From: a virus
DNA: 64,000 nt
IMG/VR virus record: IMGVR_UViG_3300042868_011225
Location: 1-64,000 of that record
Strand: one strand, 5' to 3'
The notes beneath the pieces were generated by a model, which did not search any database, was not told the DNA's origin, and saw only the letters and a list, made by a program, of their open reading frames with translations. Position numbers and translations under genes: made by a program. Position 1 is the stretch's first letter, and each line of letters begins with the position of its first letter. Positions 1-10,193 of this stretch are shown piece after piece.

Positions 1-1
1 A

Positions 2-3000
2 AATGACACTATTAATGAAACTGATAGAATATATACAAACACATTAATAACAAATAATTCAGCACCCCAAGTAATTGGTATCTTGGATAATGAATTGGTT
101 GAGGTTGACGTTAGTACTTTTATAGGAACTACAAGTCCTATTGAAGTTGTTAATACTAGTAGTTTGTTTTCTACTGCTTTTAATTCTGGTGCTGGAAGTA
201 ATGCTACGGATTCAAACTTTTTTGGTCAATATGCTGGTAATGTTGCAACAAATTCTAACTATTCAAATTTTATTGGTAATAGTGCTGGTTATTATGCAAG
301 TGGTGCTGTAGATTCAAATTTCTTTGGGACAGGTGCTGGTAGTTTAGCAAGAAATAGTATTCATTCAAATTTTATTGGTAATTACGCTGGTGGTAATGCA
401 AATAATGTTAGTTATTCAAATTTTTTAGGTCAAGGTGCTGGTGCTGCTGCAAGTGGTGCTAGTAACTCAAATTTCTTTGGTCAACAAGCTGGTTATGCCG
501 CAACTGGTGCAACTCAATCAAATTTCTTTGGTCATGGTGCTGGTGGTTTTGCAAGAAATGCTAATGACTCAAACTTTTTAGGTTTCCAAGCTGGTTATAG
601 TGGAACAAGTGCTCCATATTCAAACTTTTTAGGTCGTCAAGCTGGTTTTCAAGCAACAGGTGCAAGTAGTTCAAACTTTTTTGGGTTTCAAGCTGGATTA
701 CAGGCAAATGATGCTAATAATTCAAACTTTTTTGGTAGTCAAGCTGGTAATCTTGCAAGAAATGCTTATGAATCAAACTTTTTTGGTAATAATGCTGGTA
801 ATCTTGCAAGTGCTGCAACTAGGTCAAACTTTTTTGGTAGTCAAGCTGGTGATAGAGCAACAAGTGCTGCTAATTCAAACTTCTTGGGTTATCGTGCTGG
901 TAATGCTGCAATAAATGCTAGTAATTCAAACTTCTTTGGACAACTAGCTGGTGATAGAGCAACAAATGCAACTGGTTCAAACTTCATGGGTTATAGAGCT
1001 GGTAGTGGTGCAACAAGTGCTAGTAACTCAAATTTTTTAGGTAATAACGCTGGTCTAGGTGCACTAGGTGCAAATAATTCAAACTTTTTTGGTAATTTTG
1101 CTGGTAGTGGTGCAACCAATGCTGATTATTCAAATTTATTTGGTTTTAATGTTGGTAGAGTTTTTACAGGTAACAATATTGGTGCAAATAATATAATAAT
1201 TGGTAAAAACATATCATTACCAAATGCTGCAACAAATAGTATTAATATTGGTGGTGTCTTGTTTGGTAGTGGGACGTATAGTGCACTAACTAGTAACCCA
1301 AGTATAACAGGACAAACACAAGGTAGAATTGGTATCAACGTAGTTAATCCAAGTCAAGCGTTACACGTATCTGGAAATACGCTTGTAGATGGTAATTTAA
1401 CTGCAACTACAATTAGTGCAACAACATATAATAATTTACCGAAAGATGTGTTTACAACTGGTGGTACCTATTCAGCAGGAACAGCTGTATTTAGTAACAA
1501 TACTGGTGGTACATTTAGTGTAAGTGGATTTAGTAGTGGTACTAGTACTAATCCAGGTCTTGAAATGTGGAGTGTTGATTATGGTAGCTATAATGGTAAT
1601 GTCTTTTTTGATACTTTAGACAGAAGTTATGGTTCAACTCAATTATCAAACAATGGTTCGGTTTGGACAAACAATACATTAGAAACTTTAAGTTTTAACG
1701 TGGCCGCATCTGTTATTTGGGTTGGTAATGGAACTCCTAATATTGAAAATATTCACACATTAAATATTTTTCATAGTACGTTAGGGTATATTCAAGGTGA
1801 TTCAGTTGCCGAAAATGTGGCTAATAATTTAAGTCAACAATATAATACATCGGTTTCTTGTGACATTATTTTAGAACCTAATGAACAATTTTATTTAGTT
1901 GTTGATTCATTAGGGTCTCAAGATTTTGTTGAGGGTAGATTAAATATTACTAGTTTATTTACTGGTGAACAAGGTCCACAAGGACAAATGGGTCTTCAAG
2001 GTCCTGAAGGAACAGGTCTTTTTACTGGTGGAACAATAAGTAGCCCAACTAATTTTACTGGTGGTTTAAGTGCCAATACGTTTAGTGCAACAACATATCA
2101 AAATTTACCAATTGAGATAGTTAACGGTAGTAGTTTATTTTCATTTAAATTAAGTGCTGGTGTTGGAGCAATCAACGCTATCCATTCAAACTTTTTAGGT
2201 GCTAGTGCTGGAGGTAATGCAAATAATGCAAGTTATTCAAACTTTATGGGTTCTCAAGCAGGTAGTAACGCTAGTGGTGCTAATAACTCAAACTTTATGG
2301 GTTCTCAAGCTGGTCAAAATGCAATAAGTGCTAGTCAATCAAACTTTATGGGTACTCAAGCTGGTTATTTTGCAACAGGTGCTAGTAACTCAAACTTTTT
2401 TGGTAATACAGCTGGTTATGGTGCTACAAATGCTAATGCTTCTAATTTTTTTGGTATCAGTGCTGGTAACTCAGCAATAAATGCAAATAATTCAAATTTC
2501 TTTGGTCAGGGTGCTGGTGTTTTAGCAACTGGTGCAAGTCAATCTAACTTTATAGGACAGGGTGCTGGTAATGGTGCAACCAACGCTAATAATTCAAACT
2601 TTTTAGGTTTTACCGCTGGTGGTAATGCTGCAACTGGTGCTAGTTTTTCAAATTTATTTGGTTTTAAAGCTGGTTATGCATCTAATGCAAACCTTAGTAT
2701 TGGTTCAAATAACATAATAATTGGTACAAATATTACTTTATCAGCTAGAACAACAAATAGTATTAATTTAGGTGGTGTGTTATTTGGGACTGGTACTTAT
2801 AGTACAACAGGTGGTACACCAAGTATTATACCTAGTAGTGCTGGTAGAATTGGTGTTGCCGTTGTTAACCCTACAAAACGTTTACATATTTCTGGTGAAA
2901 CAGCTAACGATTCTGGTTTAAGACTTGAAACACTTACAAGTGCAAGCCCTACATCAGCAGGTCAAGCAATTGGTGTTGATTCAAACGGTAATGTGGTAAC

Positions 3001-3289
3001 TGTAGCTGGTGGTGGTGTTACACCAATATATACAGCGGTGACTACTAGTAGTGTTTTAACAAACGCTAACCAAACAGTTATTGTTGATTCATCAACAGAT
3101 ATTACAATCACACTTCCACAAATTATTGTAGATGGAACAAAAATAACTATTAAAAATATAAACACAGGTATTGAAACAATATTACCTTATAGTGGACAAT
3201 TAATTGATGGTGATACCTCGGTTATAGTGGCTAGAAAAAATGTTTCATTAGATTTTCAATCATATAATAATAATTGGTACTTAATTTAA
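2..3289 (+). CDS. Tail fibre / adhesin protein, 5'-truncated by the window edge
   Basis: The reading frame is open from base 2, so the gene enters from the left; the TTG at 83 is only the first possible start inside the window. Two arrays of a 17-residue repeat (S-N-F-F-G-x-x-A-G-x-x-A-x-x-A-x-x) lie at 212-1129 and 2186-2647. Each is followed by the same kind of cap, N-N-I-I-I-G then G-R-I-G/V then L-H-I/V-S-G, so the protein is an internal duplication. Between them is a short collagen-like stretch (G-E-Q-G-P-Q-G-Q-M-G, about 1966-2017). The C-terminus ends in a compact beta domain. Repeat, collagen and cap modules are typical of trimeric phage fibres; receptor binding at the tail tip is inferred from this architecture and from the fibre genes downstream. 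The receptor is unknown. Confidence 0.8.
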   Translation, partial: NDTINETDRIYTNTLITNNSAPQVIGILDNELVEVDVSTFIGTTSPIEVVNTSSLFSTAFNSGAGSNATDSNFFGQYAGNVATNSNYSNFIGNSAGYYASGAVDSNFFGTGAGSLARNSIHSNFIGNYAGGNANNVSYSNFLGQGAGAAASGASNSNFFGQQAGYAATGATQSNFFGHGAGGFARNANDSNFLGFQAGYSGTSAPYSNFLGRQAGFQATGASSSNFFGFQAGLQANDANNSNFFGSQAGNLARNAYESNFFGNNAGNLASAATRSNFFGSQAGDRATSAANSNFLGYRAGNAAINASNSNFFGQLAGDRATNATGSNFMGYRAGSGATSASNSNFLGNNAGLGALGANNSNFFGNFAGSGATNADYSNLFGFNVGRVFTGNNIGANNIIIGKNISLPNAATNSINIGGVLFGSGTYSALTSNPSITGQTQGRIGINVVNPSQALHVSGNTLVDGNLTATTISATTYNNLPKDVFTTGGTYSAGTAVFSNNTGGTFSVSGFSSGTSTNPGLEMWSVDYGSYNGNVFFDTLDRSYGSTQLSNNGSVWTNNTLETLSFNVAASVIWVGNGTPNIENIHTLNIFHSTLGYIQGDSVAENVANNLSQQYNTSVSCDIILEPNEQFYLVVDSLGSQDFVEGRLNITSLFTGEQGPQGQMGLQGPEGTGLFTGGTISSPTNFTGGLSANTFSATTYQNLPIEIVNGSSLFSFKLSAGVGAINAIHSNFLGASAGGNANNASYSNFMGSQAGSNASGANNSNFMGSQAGQNAISASQSNFMGTQAGYFATGASNSNFFGNTAGYGATNANASNFFGISAGNSAINANNSNFFGQGAGVLATGASQSNFIGQGAGNGATNANNSNFLGFTAGGNAATGASFSNLFGFKAGYASNANLSIGSNNIIIGTNITLSARTTNSINLGGVLFGTGTYSTTGGTPSIIPSSAGRIGVAVVNPTKRLHISGETANDSGLRLETLTSASPTSAGQAIGVDSNGNVVTVAGGGVTPIYTAVTTSSVLTNANQTVIVDSSTDITITLPQIIVDGTKITIKNINTGIETILPYSGQLIDGDTSVIVARKNVSLDFQSYNNNWYLI
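212..1129 (+). repeat. 18 tandem 51-bp coding repeats (array 1)
   Basis: Exactly 18 units of 51 bp (918 bp) encode S-N-F-x-G-x-x-A-G-x-x-A-x-x-A-x-x. The S-N-F and A-G positions are nearly invariant; the positions between vary. A partial 19th unit (S-N-L-F-G-F) caps the array. A beta-solenoid fold is likely from the strict period. Confidence 0.95.
2186..2647 (+). repeat. 9 tandem 51-bp coding repeats (array 2)
   Basis: Nine units of the same 17-residue repeat as at 212-1129. The last unit has one extra codon (462 bp rather than 459). It is capped by the same S-N-L-F-G-F variant, so cap and array were duplicated together and have since differed in unit number. Confidence 0.93.
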
Positions 3290-3313
3290 TTTACAAATTT
3301 CATTATAACCCTA

Positions 3314-3321
3314 TATTTATA
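3314..3321 (+). promoter_or_regulatory. TATTTATA motif, putative phage promoter
   Basis: TATTTATA ends 14 nt before the ATG at 3336. It belongs to a set of similar sites upstream of genes in this window. The promoter role is inferred. Confidence 0.4.
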
Positions 3322-3335
3322 AATAAATAAAAATT

Positions 3336-3635
3336 ATGTCATACATACCACCATCGGATTCACTAAATGTTTTAAATACTAGTGGAGCAACAATAAACCC
3401 AGCAACCGAGGAAACCGTTCTTTTATTAAGAAGAATGGTAAAATTAATGGAACCTATGGCTGTACAAGATTCACAACAAAGACAAAGAGTTGTTGTAGAA
3501 ACAATAGCGAATATGAACCTTCTAAGTACTGTAGGTAATATAGCAGCAATTGGTAGTGTGGACTCTAGATTTCAATTCATAGACGCTGCTAGAAATGCTT
3601 TTGCAAACGGAATAAGACAAAATTTAACATATTAA
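3336..3635 (+). CDS. Small hypothetical structural-region protein (99 aa)
   Basis: A 99-residue soluble protein between two fibre genes, with an A-rich leader and ATG start. The central part looks like an amphipathic helix (E-E-T-V-L-L-L-R-R-M-V-K-L-M-E) followed by a Q-R-Q-R-V-V-V-E strand-like segment. No membrane segment or catalytic motif is visible. Its place in the fibre cluster, 9 nt before the next gene, suggests a small virion or fibre-attachment protein, but I do not recognise the family. Confidence 0.65.
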   Translation: MSYIPPSDSLNVLNTSGATINPATEETVLLLRRMVKLMEPMAVQDSQQRQRVVVETIANMNLLSTVGNIAAIGSVDSRFQFIDAARNAFANGIRQNLTY

Positions 3636-3644
3636 ACAAACAAA

Positions 3645-6476
3645 ATGGCATTAACAAATAATTTAAAACCAGTATTAGACATTCCTGTATGGGAATGGTC
3701 AAGATTTGCACCAACAGTTACATCAGCACAAAGTGCACTAACAACATCGGAAGATGGTGATGATAGATATATGTATTATTTAGTTGGGTCTCTATTTTAT
3801 AGATATGACGCAATTACAGATTCATACTTACAATTATCATCACCAATCACAGCACCAAATACTGCGTTATCATTAAGGTATTCTAAATACAGTGGAAATA
3901 GAGCAAGAGTATTATCCCAAGTAAACACATCAAACTTAAAAATACCATATATTGGTGGTGGAAGCTTACTTGTTGGTAAAAATCTTGTTATTAGATATGG
4001 TTCAGGTCTTGGTCAAGAAAGAACAATAACAGCTGTTGACCCAGAGGTTGTTGAAGATTCTGGTTTATGTACTTCCGCAACAGCATTAATAATTACAGAT
4101 ACAACTAAAAGATGGAAACCAAATCAATGGGTTGGTTTTAACTGTAGGATAACTTTTTCTAGTGGTGTTCAATTACAAAGAACAATATTGTACAACACAG
4201 TTGATACCCTATATTTTTCAGATATTAACTATCAACCTTATGAATCTTTTGATAACACAGGGTTTTCAACAGCTCCAACTATTGTAGCTGGTTCTCAATC
4301 TAGTTTTTTAATCACATCACAAGTTATAACCTTAAACACACCTTTAACTGTAAGTGCTGACACAAGTTCTAAAATTATAATTCAAACAGGAACAATATGG
4401 TTAGTGTCTTCAGCTACAAGTGCACCATTTTTTACATGGCAAATGTATGATGTTGCCAACGATATTTGGATAACTAAAACAGCAAATAATGCTATTTTTC
4501 CTGCGGCTATTACTACTGATTTTGCAATAGAAAGAACAGGTGCTTATGATGGTGAATACTTAACAGGTACAACAACTTCTGCAACAACTAGAACGTTAAC
4601 CGATAATTCTAAAACAATGGTTATTGATGAGTATGTAAATTATCAAATCAGAATTAAAAGTGGAACTGGAATTGGTCAAAGATTAAGAATAGTAGCTAAT
4701 GGTTCTAATTACTTTGAGGTGGCTAAAAAATGGGATATAACCCCTGATAACACATCTACTTATGCTATTTATTCAGATACAGATTCTATTTTTTTTGCTG
4801 GAAATAGTAACTCTTCACTACTTAAATATAGTGTTGAAGCCGATTTGTGGAGTCAAGGAAACATATATGATTATGGTGTTACTTCTACCATAACGGCACG
4901 AAGAGATAAAGGTTTACCTTTTGGTATCAGTTCAGGTGTTAGAACCACAACTGGTATAACGTCTGTTGTTATCAACAACGGTGGTTCAGGTTACAGAATT
5001 GGTGATGTATTGACAGTAAGTGGTGGTGGTGGTACCAATGGTAAAGTTTATGTTGAAACTATAACATCTACAGGTGTTATAACATCAGTATCTTTAATGA
5101 GAGCTGGTGCTGGGTATTCTGTTACCACAGGTGCCGCAACAACAGGTGGTGGTGGTACTTTAGCTACTGTAAATATAGTTTCTGTTGGAGGTGTTTGTTT
5201 AATAACAACTACAATCCCACATCAATTTAAAATAGGTGAATCAGTAATTATATCAGGGTGTACAGAAGCCGCTTATAACACCACATCAACTATTGTTGGT
5301 GTAGATGGTGTATCAGCCACAGCACCAACAACTTTTGACATTGTTACAACAGCGGTAGCTAGTATGACAGCTTCAATAGCTCAATCAGTTACAGTAATAG
5401 TTGACGCTAATGCTAATTGGGATGTAAACGAACTTGTTGGTAAAACTATAGGTGTCGCAACAGTTGGGTTGGCTGGTACTTATCAATTCAGAAGAATTAC
5501 ATCTAATACTCAAACTTCAATAACATTGGGAGGAACTATAGGAACAGCTGCGGTAAACGGTACGTCTAGATATATAATAACTGAAGCTGAAGCTTTAGGT
5601 AGAGATTTACAATACCCTATAGCACAACAGAGTGCGTCTGGAGCTGTTACTAGTGGAACTACATCAACGCTTGTGGATTCATCAAAGATTTGGATTCCTG
5701 GTTCATGGACAAATAATAGAGTTAGAGTTGTTGCTGGTACAGGGCTTGGAGCGGAGTTTGTAATTACAGCAAACACAGAAACCACCCTTTCTTTCGCTAC
5801 TCAATCATTTACACCTGACACAACAACAAGATATCAGATAATGGCAGTATTTGGTATTGCTACTGGTGGTAGTACATCTACACTTATAGACACTACTAAA
5901 AACTGGAAAGTAAATCAATGGGCTGGTAAAAGAGTTAGAATTACAGGTGGTACAGGTCAATCAAATGAAATACTTATAGTAAGTAATACTACTACCACTT
6001 TAACGTTTGCTGTACAAACGTTTACACCTGACACAACTACTCAATATACCATATTAGGTATCCCACCTAGAGGTTTAGCAACAGGTTTAGTATTTGCTTA
6101 TGGTCACAATAATGGAAGGTATATATGGAGTGTCAGAGGTAGTGGAGCATCAAATATTGATAGATATGATATTGTAACAGATACATGGCAATATGGTAAT
6201 TTTATACCACCACAGTTTGAATCGTTTACTACAGGTAGTATGTACGCTTATGATGGTATTGATAGAATTTACATAAACCATAACGCCACAAACAGAATTT
6301 ATTATTTTGATATGACAACAAGAGAAATGGTTAATTCAGGTACCGTACCTTATGGTCATGGTATTGCTGTTATTGGAAACAGAATGGAAATTATAAATGG
6401 GCCTGATGGTTTAAAATTCTTATATGTTATGAGACATGCTGGAGCAGAAATGTGGAGATGTTTACTATTTTGGTAA
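3645..6476 (+). CDS. Large beta-repeat / kelch-like virion protein
   Basis: A 943-residue protein, mostly Thr, Ser, Gly and Val. At least four copies of a roughly 65-residue beta module (pattern T-x-T-L-x-D-x-(S/T)-K-x-W then R-V-R-I-x-x-G-T-G then F-T-P-D-T-T-T-x-Y) begin near residues 141, 307, 669 and 740. Two G-S-G-Y-x-x-G-D-type glycine-rich motifs lie near 448 and 487. The last 120 residues contain kelch-like phrases (N-G-R-Y-I-W-S-V-R-G, Y-D-I-V-T-D-T-W). These modules are common in phage fibre or collar proteins that contact cell-surface glycans; that role is inferred. It lies 19 nt upstream of the S74-ended fibre gene. Confidence 0.65.
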   Translation: MALTNNLKPVLDIPVWEWSRFAPTVTSAQSALTTSEDGDDRYMYYLVGSLFYRYDAITDSYLQLSSPITAPNTALSLRYSKYSGNRARVLSQVNTSNLKIPYIGGGSLLVGKNLVIRYGSGLGQERTITAVDPEVVEDSGLCTSATALIITDTTKRWKPNQWVGFNCRITFSSGVQLQRTILYNTVDTLYFSDINYQPYESFDNTGFSTAPTIVAGSQSSFLITSQVITLNTPLTVSADTSSKIIIQTGTIWLVSSATSAPFFTWQMYDVANDIWITKTANNAIFPAAITTDFAIERTGAYDGEYLTGTTTSATTRTLTDNSKTMVIDEYVNYQIRIKSGTGIGQRLRIVANGSNYFEVAKKWDITPDNTSTYAIYSDTDSIFFAGNSNSSLLKYSVEADLWSQGNIYDYGVTSTITARRDKGLPFGISSGVRTTTGITSVVINNGGSGYRIGDVLTVSGGGGTNGKVYVETITSTGVITSVSLMRAGAGYSVTTGAATTGGGGTLATVNIVSVGGVCLITTTIPHQFKIGESVIISGCTEAAYNTTSTIVGVDGVSATAPTTFDIVTTAVASMTASIAQSVTVIVDANANWDVNELVGKTIGVATVGLAGTYQFRRITSNTQTSITLGGTIGTAAVNGTSRYIITEAEALGRDLQYPIAQQSASGAVTSGTTSTLVDSSKIWIPGSWTNNRVRVVAGTGLGAEFVITANTETTLSFATQSFTPDTTTRYQIMAVFGIATGGSTSTLIDTTKNWKVNQWAGKRVRITGGTGQSNEILIVSNTTTTLTFAVQTFTPDTTTQYTILGIPPRGLATGLVFAYGHNNGRYIWSVRGSGASNIDRYDIVTDTWQYGNFIPPQFESFTTGSMYAYDGIDRIYINHNATNRIYYFDMTTREMVNSGTVPYGHGIAVIGNRMEIINGPDGLKFLYVMRHAGAEMWRCLLFW

Positions 6477-6495
6477 AATAATTTAAAAATATAGT

Positions 6496-9400
6496 ATGTC
6501 AACACAAATAATTTCATTTGATTTAGCACCTTTTTATATCCAATCTGGATATGGAATACCTAACCATTATTCTACAGTAGGTTCAGAGTATACCGATTTA
6601 AACACGGTGATTAAATATGTTAATCAAAATGGTTTAAATTATTGGGTTGAAATGGGTCAAAGTGGCGGTGCTGGTGGGTCGTTTACTGGTGCTATATATT
6701 CTACTGGTACAACAATATTTACCAACAACACAGGTGGAACATTTAGTGTTACTGGTTATACTTACATACCACATTTAGAATACAATAATTCAAACTCAAC
6801 CATTTGGAATAATGGTTTTGGTAACATTAGCAGCAATATATCTTTTGGTCAAAATGCCATGGTTTCTACTACAAGTGGTACTTTTAATACGGCTTTTGGT
6901 AATGAATCACTTAGTGCTAATACAACAGGTAATTATAATACAGGTATTGGTGCTGGTAGTTTAACTTATAACACAATTGGGGTTCAAAATTTTGGAATTG
7001 GTTCTTATGCGTTGTATTATAATACAACTGGTAGTTATAATACTGCTATTGGTGTTGCCTCATTACAAAATAATACAACAGCACAAAGAAATGTTGGTAT
7101 AGGCACTTTCACATTATATAACAATATTGGTTCTAGGAATATTGGAATAGGTTTTTATGCTGGTTCAGCAACAAAAGGTAGTGATAATACTTTAATTGGT
7201 TCAGATTCAAACAACACTAATGCTGGTTTGGTTTCAGGTTCAAACAACACAATCATTGGAACTTTATTATCAGGTGTGATAAATGGTTCAAACAATACTA
7301 TTTTTGGTAAACCAAGTGGTTTATCTTCAGCAACAACCAATAATATAATTATTGCGGATGGTAGTGGTAATATTAGATTTAGAGATAATAATATCAATAC
7401 CATATTACCTAGATTAGCTGGTAGTGGTGACAGAATGGTTATTGTTAGTCCAAATGGTGAATTATCGGCAAGAACAATTACTAATACAACATTTACTGGT
7501 GGTACTGTGTCTGGTTCAACATCATTTACTAGTGGTCTTACTGTTAATTACATTGACTTTGATACCACACCTACAGTTCCAAACCCTACAGGTGGAACAG
7601 TGTATTTTGATTCGACTGAAAACGCTTTATCGTACAAGCCGTTAACAAATCAAAATGACGTTACGGTAAATTTGGGACAAGAATCTTTAATTAGGGTTTA
7701 TAATAATTTAGGTTATCAAATCAACAATGGCCAAGTTTTACATATAACGGGCTCAACTTCAGGTGTGCCAACCGTTGCGTTGGCAAACGCATCAAAACTT
7801 GCTACAATAACTACAATAGGTTTAGCACAAACTTCAGGTGTTGCAACTCACGATATACCTAATGGACAATATGGGTTTATGACAAACTTTGGTGTTGTTA
7901 GAGATTTAAATACAAGTGCATTTACAGCTGGTGATGAAATATATTTATCTGATACTGTTGATGGAGCTTTAACCAACAATCCAGATAATATTGCACTTAC
8001 ATCAAGGGTTTCAACTGTAGGTTTTTGTTTGGAATCAAGTCCAACCATCGGTAAAATACTTGTTGTTATTTCAAATGAAAACAAGGTTGAAAGTTTAACA
8101 CAAAAAGAGGTAAACGTTTTGTTAGGTAATACGATATCAACAGGTGTTTTTAATTTTACTGGAATAACGTTGGCATCAAGCAACACATTTAACGTTGCAC
8201 CAGTAGATGCATGGTTTGTTGACAATACAACTAACCCTTTAATCCCAGAAGTTCTTTATGTTAACTATTCTGGCCAAACAAATATCCCATCACTTTATTA
8301 TAATACAGCAACAGAAACATATCTTTTGCTTACTAGTGCTGGAACTATAACACAACAAACAACATTTCCAACACCACAACAAAGAAGACAAAATGTTTAT
8401 TTGGGTAAAATGGGTCATGGGAATAGAACTAGTCTTATTAACGCATTTAACGAACCTGATTTAGATGTGTCACCATTATCACAACTTCGTGATATGTTTA
8501 CACCAATTAAATTAATAAATGAAAATGTTTATCCAAGTCCTAATTCAAATCTAACATTTAATACTAGTAGTGGAACTTTATTTGGGTTAGGTATTGGGTT
8601 TACGACAAATCAATTTAACCCAAGTAGTATAAGTGTGTCAGGGAACTCACCAACAACATTCCAATATAGAACACAAACAGGTGGTACGGCTACAAATAGA
8701 ACAACAATTGACCCAGCTAATTATGATTTAAATGGAGTTATTACAACTATTGGGTCACCAGCAAAACAAGCAACAAATCAAAGAATATTTTTGTTACAAA
8801 ATGGTCAATTTAGAATACAATATGGTCAAACTAAATATGCTGATTTAACAACCGCAATTGCAGCGGTTAATACAGAAGCATTCACAACATTTTCAAATTT
8901 TAGAGATAACGCAGTATTAATTGCAATATTATCTGTTAGGTCAGATGCAACAATTTTAAATGATATAGCACAAGCAAAAATTACGTTTGCATCAAAATTT
9001 GGTGAAACAGTAGGTGGAACGGGTGGTATTTCAACCACTACACTTCAACAAGCATACAACAACTCAGCAACACCTGAAATAGTAACAAATTCGGTAGAAG
9101 GTGCGTTAAGTATTAAAAATGGTACTGGAAATGCTGATAACGTAACCAACTTATTTGAAGGTTTAAATGCTGCTGGAAATGCAACTAGTTTTATTAGAGC
9201 TGATGGTAATATTTCTGGGACAACAGTTCAAACAAACGTTATCTATGATAATGGAACCAAGGTAGGGATAGGAACAATAATGCCAACATCAAAGTTGCAC
9301 TCTGTTGCATCTTTATCTGGACCACTTTCTTATGATTCTCTTTCTGCTATTTTTGGATATAATACTAGTACAGATACTGTTTATAATAATCAAGTAGGTG

Positions 9401-10182
9401 TAGCAGGAAGAGTTCAAACATCTGGTGGAAAAGCCATATACGGTGATGCCTCATTTGGTGCAGGTTGGGGTGGTTATTTTGATGGTAAAGGATATTTCTC
9501 AGCTAACGTAGGGATAGGGACAACAACACCTGTAAGTAAATTACACGTTATTGGTGATACAAGATTACAAGGTGGGTTAACAGCTAATACAATATCAGCA
9601 ACCACAACAATTAACTCAGGAACTAAAACAACAACAACAATAGATGGTTCTAATGACCAATCAGGTATTGTTGTTGTTGGTAGTAATACTGTTGGTGGTA
9701 GTGGATATAATGATTTTATTAAAGTAACCAATACAGCAGCTGGTGCAACCAATATAAATAAAACTTTTAGGGTAAATAATACTGGTGGTTTAGAGATTGT
9801 TAATAGTGCTTACAGCAATATAGCTTTTAGTCTTACAGATGCTGGTGTTTTAAGTACTCCTGGTGGTGGAACTTCTGATTTAAGAACTAAAAAAAATATA
9901 GAATATATTTATGATGAAAAAACAACATTAATTAAAAAATTAAAACCAGTTAAATTTGAGTTTAAAAATAATGAAAATATTAAAAGACATGGTTTTATTG
10001 CTCAAGACATACTTGAACTATACCCTGAATTAGTTTTAGGTAATGGTAATGAAGAAAATGGTGTGTATGGGTTAGATTATGACGGAATTTTATCATTAAC
10101 AGTTAAAGCATTACAAGAAAGTATTATTAGAATAGAAAAATTAGAATCAGTTATAAAAGAATTAAAAAATAACAATAATTAA
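6496..10182 (+). CDS. Tail fibre with C-terminal S74 intramolecular chaperone
   Basis: A 1228-residue fibre. Residues about 105-290 carry N-T-A-F-G / N-T-G-I-G-type repeats like those in trimeric adhesin heads, then N-N-I-I-I-A. Near residues 930-1040 come K-V-G-I-G-x-x-x-P-x-S-K-L-H phrases, as in the truncated fibre at the left edge. The last 102 residues match the peptidase S74 / endosialidase-type chaperone: S-D-L-R-T-K-K-N-I at residue 1127, then G-F-I-A-Q-D-I, Y-P-E-L-V and Y-D-G-I-L-S-L-T-V-K-A-L-Q-E, and a coiled-coil end. In this family the domain trimerises the fibre and cuts itself off just before the S-D; Ser1127 and the following Lys residues are consistent with an active site. 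The mature fibre would then end near residue 1126. Confidence 0.88.
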   Translation: MSTQIISFDLAPFYIQSGYGIPNHYSTVGSEYTDLNTVIKYVNQNGLNYWVEMGQSGGAGGSFTGAIYSTGTTIFTNNTGGTFSVTGYTYIPHLEYNNSNSTIWNNGFGNISSNISFGQNAMVSTTSGTFNTAFGNESLSANTTGNYNTGIGAGSLTYNTIGVQNFGIGSYALYYNTTGSYNTAIGVASLQNNTTAQRNVGIGTFTLYNNIGSRNIGIGFYAGSATKGSDNTLIGSDSNNTNAGLVSGSNNTIIGTLLSGVINGSNNTIFGKPSGLSSATTNNIIIADGSGNIRFRDNNINTILPRLAGSGDRMVIVSPNGELSARTITNTTFTGGTVSGSTSFTSGLTVNYIDFDTTPTVPNPTGGTVYFDSTENALSYKPLTNQNDVTVNLGQESLIRVYNNLGYQINNGQVLHITGSTSGVPTVALANASKLATITTIGLAQTSGVATHDIPNGQYGFMTNFGVVRDLNTSAFTAGDEIYLSDTVDGALTNNPDNIALTSRVSTVGFCLESSPTIGKILVVISNENKVESLTQKEVNVLLGNTISTGVFNFTGITLASSNTFNVAPVDAWFVDNTTNPLIPEVLYVNYSGQTNIPSLYYNTATETYLLLTSAGTITQQTTFPTPQQRRQNVYLGKMGHGNRTSLINAFNEPDLDVSPLSQLRDMFTPIKLINENVYPSPNSNLTFNTSSGTLFGLGIGFTTNQFNPSSISVSGNSPTTFQYRTQTGGTATNRTTIDPANYDLNGVITTIGSPAKQATNQRIFLLQNGQFRIQYGQTKYADLTTAIAAVNTEAFTTFSNFRDNAVLIAILSVRSDATILNDIAQAKITFASKFGETVGGTGGISTTTLQQAYNNSATPEIVTNSVEGALSIKNGTGNADNVTNLFEGLNAAGNATSFIRADGNISGTTVQTNVIYDNGTKVGIGTIMPTSKLHSVASLSGPLSYDSLSAIFGYNTSTDTVYNNQVGVAGRVQTSGGKAIYGDASFGAGWGGYFDGKGYFSANVGIGTTTPVSKLHVIGDTRLQGGLTANTISATTTINSGTKTTTTIDGSNDQSGIVVVGSNTVGGSGYNDFIKVTNTAAGATNINKTFRVNNTGGLEIVNSAYSNIAFSLTDAGVLSTPGGGTSDLRTKKNIEYIYDEKTTLIKKLKPVKFEFKNNENIKRHGFIAQDILELYPELVLGNGNEENGVYGLDYDGILSLTVKALQESIIRIEKLESVIKELKNNNN

Positions 10183-10193
10183 AAACAAAAATC

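Noticed and set aside
212-1129. Regular 51-bp repeats as a CRISPR array
   Set aside because: The repeats are in frame, encode a conserved 17-residue unit throughout and have no spacer/repeat alternation.
2-10182. Diversity-generating retroelement acting on the fibre repeats
   Set aside because: No reverse transcriptase, template repeat or adenine-biased variable region was recognised in the window.
9874-10182. S74 domain as a host-directed protease
   Set aside because: In fibres this domain is a self-cleaving trimerisation chaperone; nothing here suggests another substrate.
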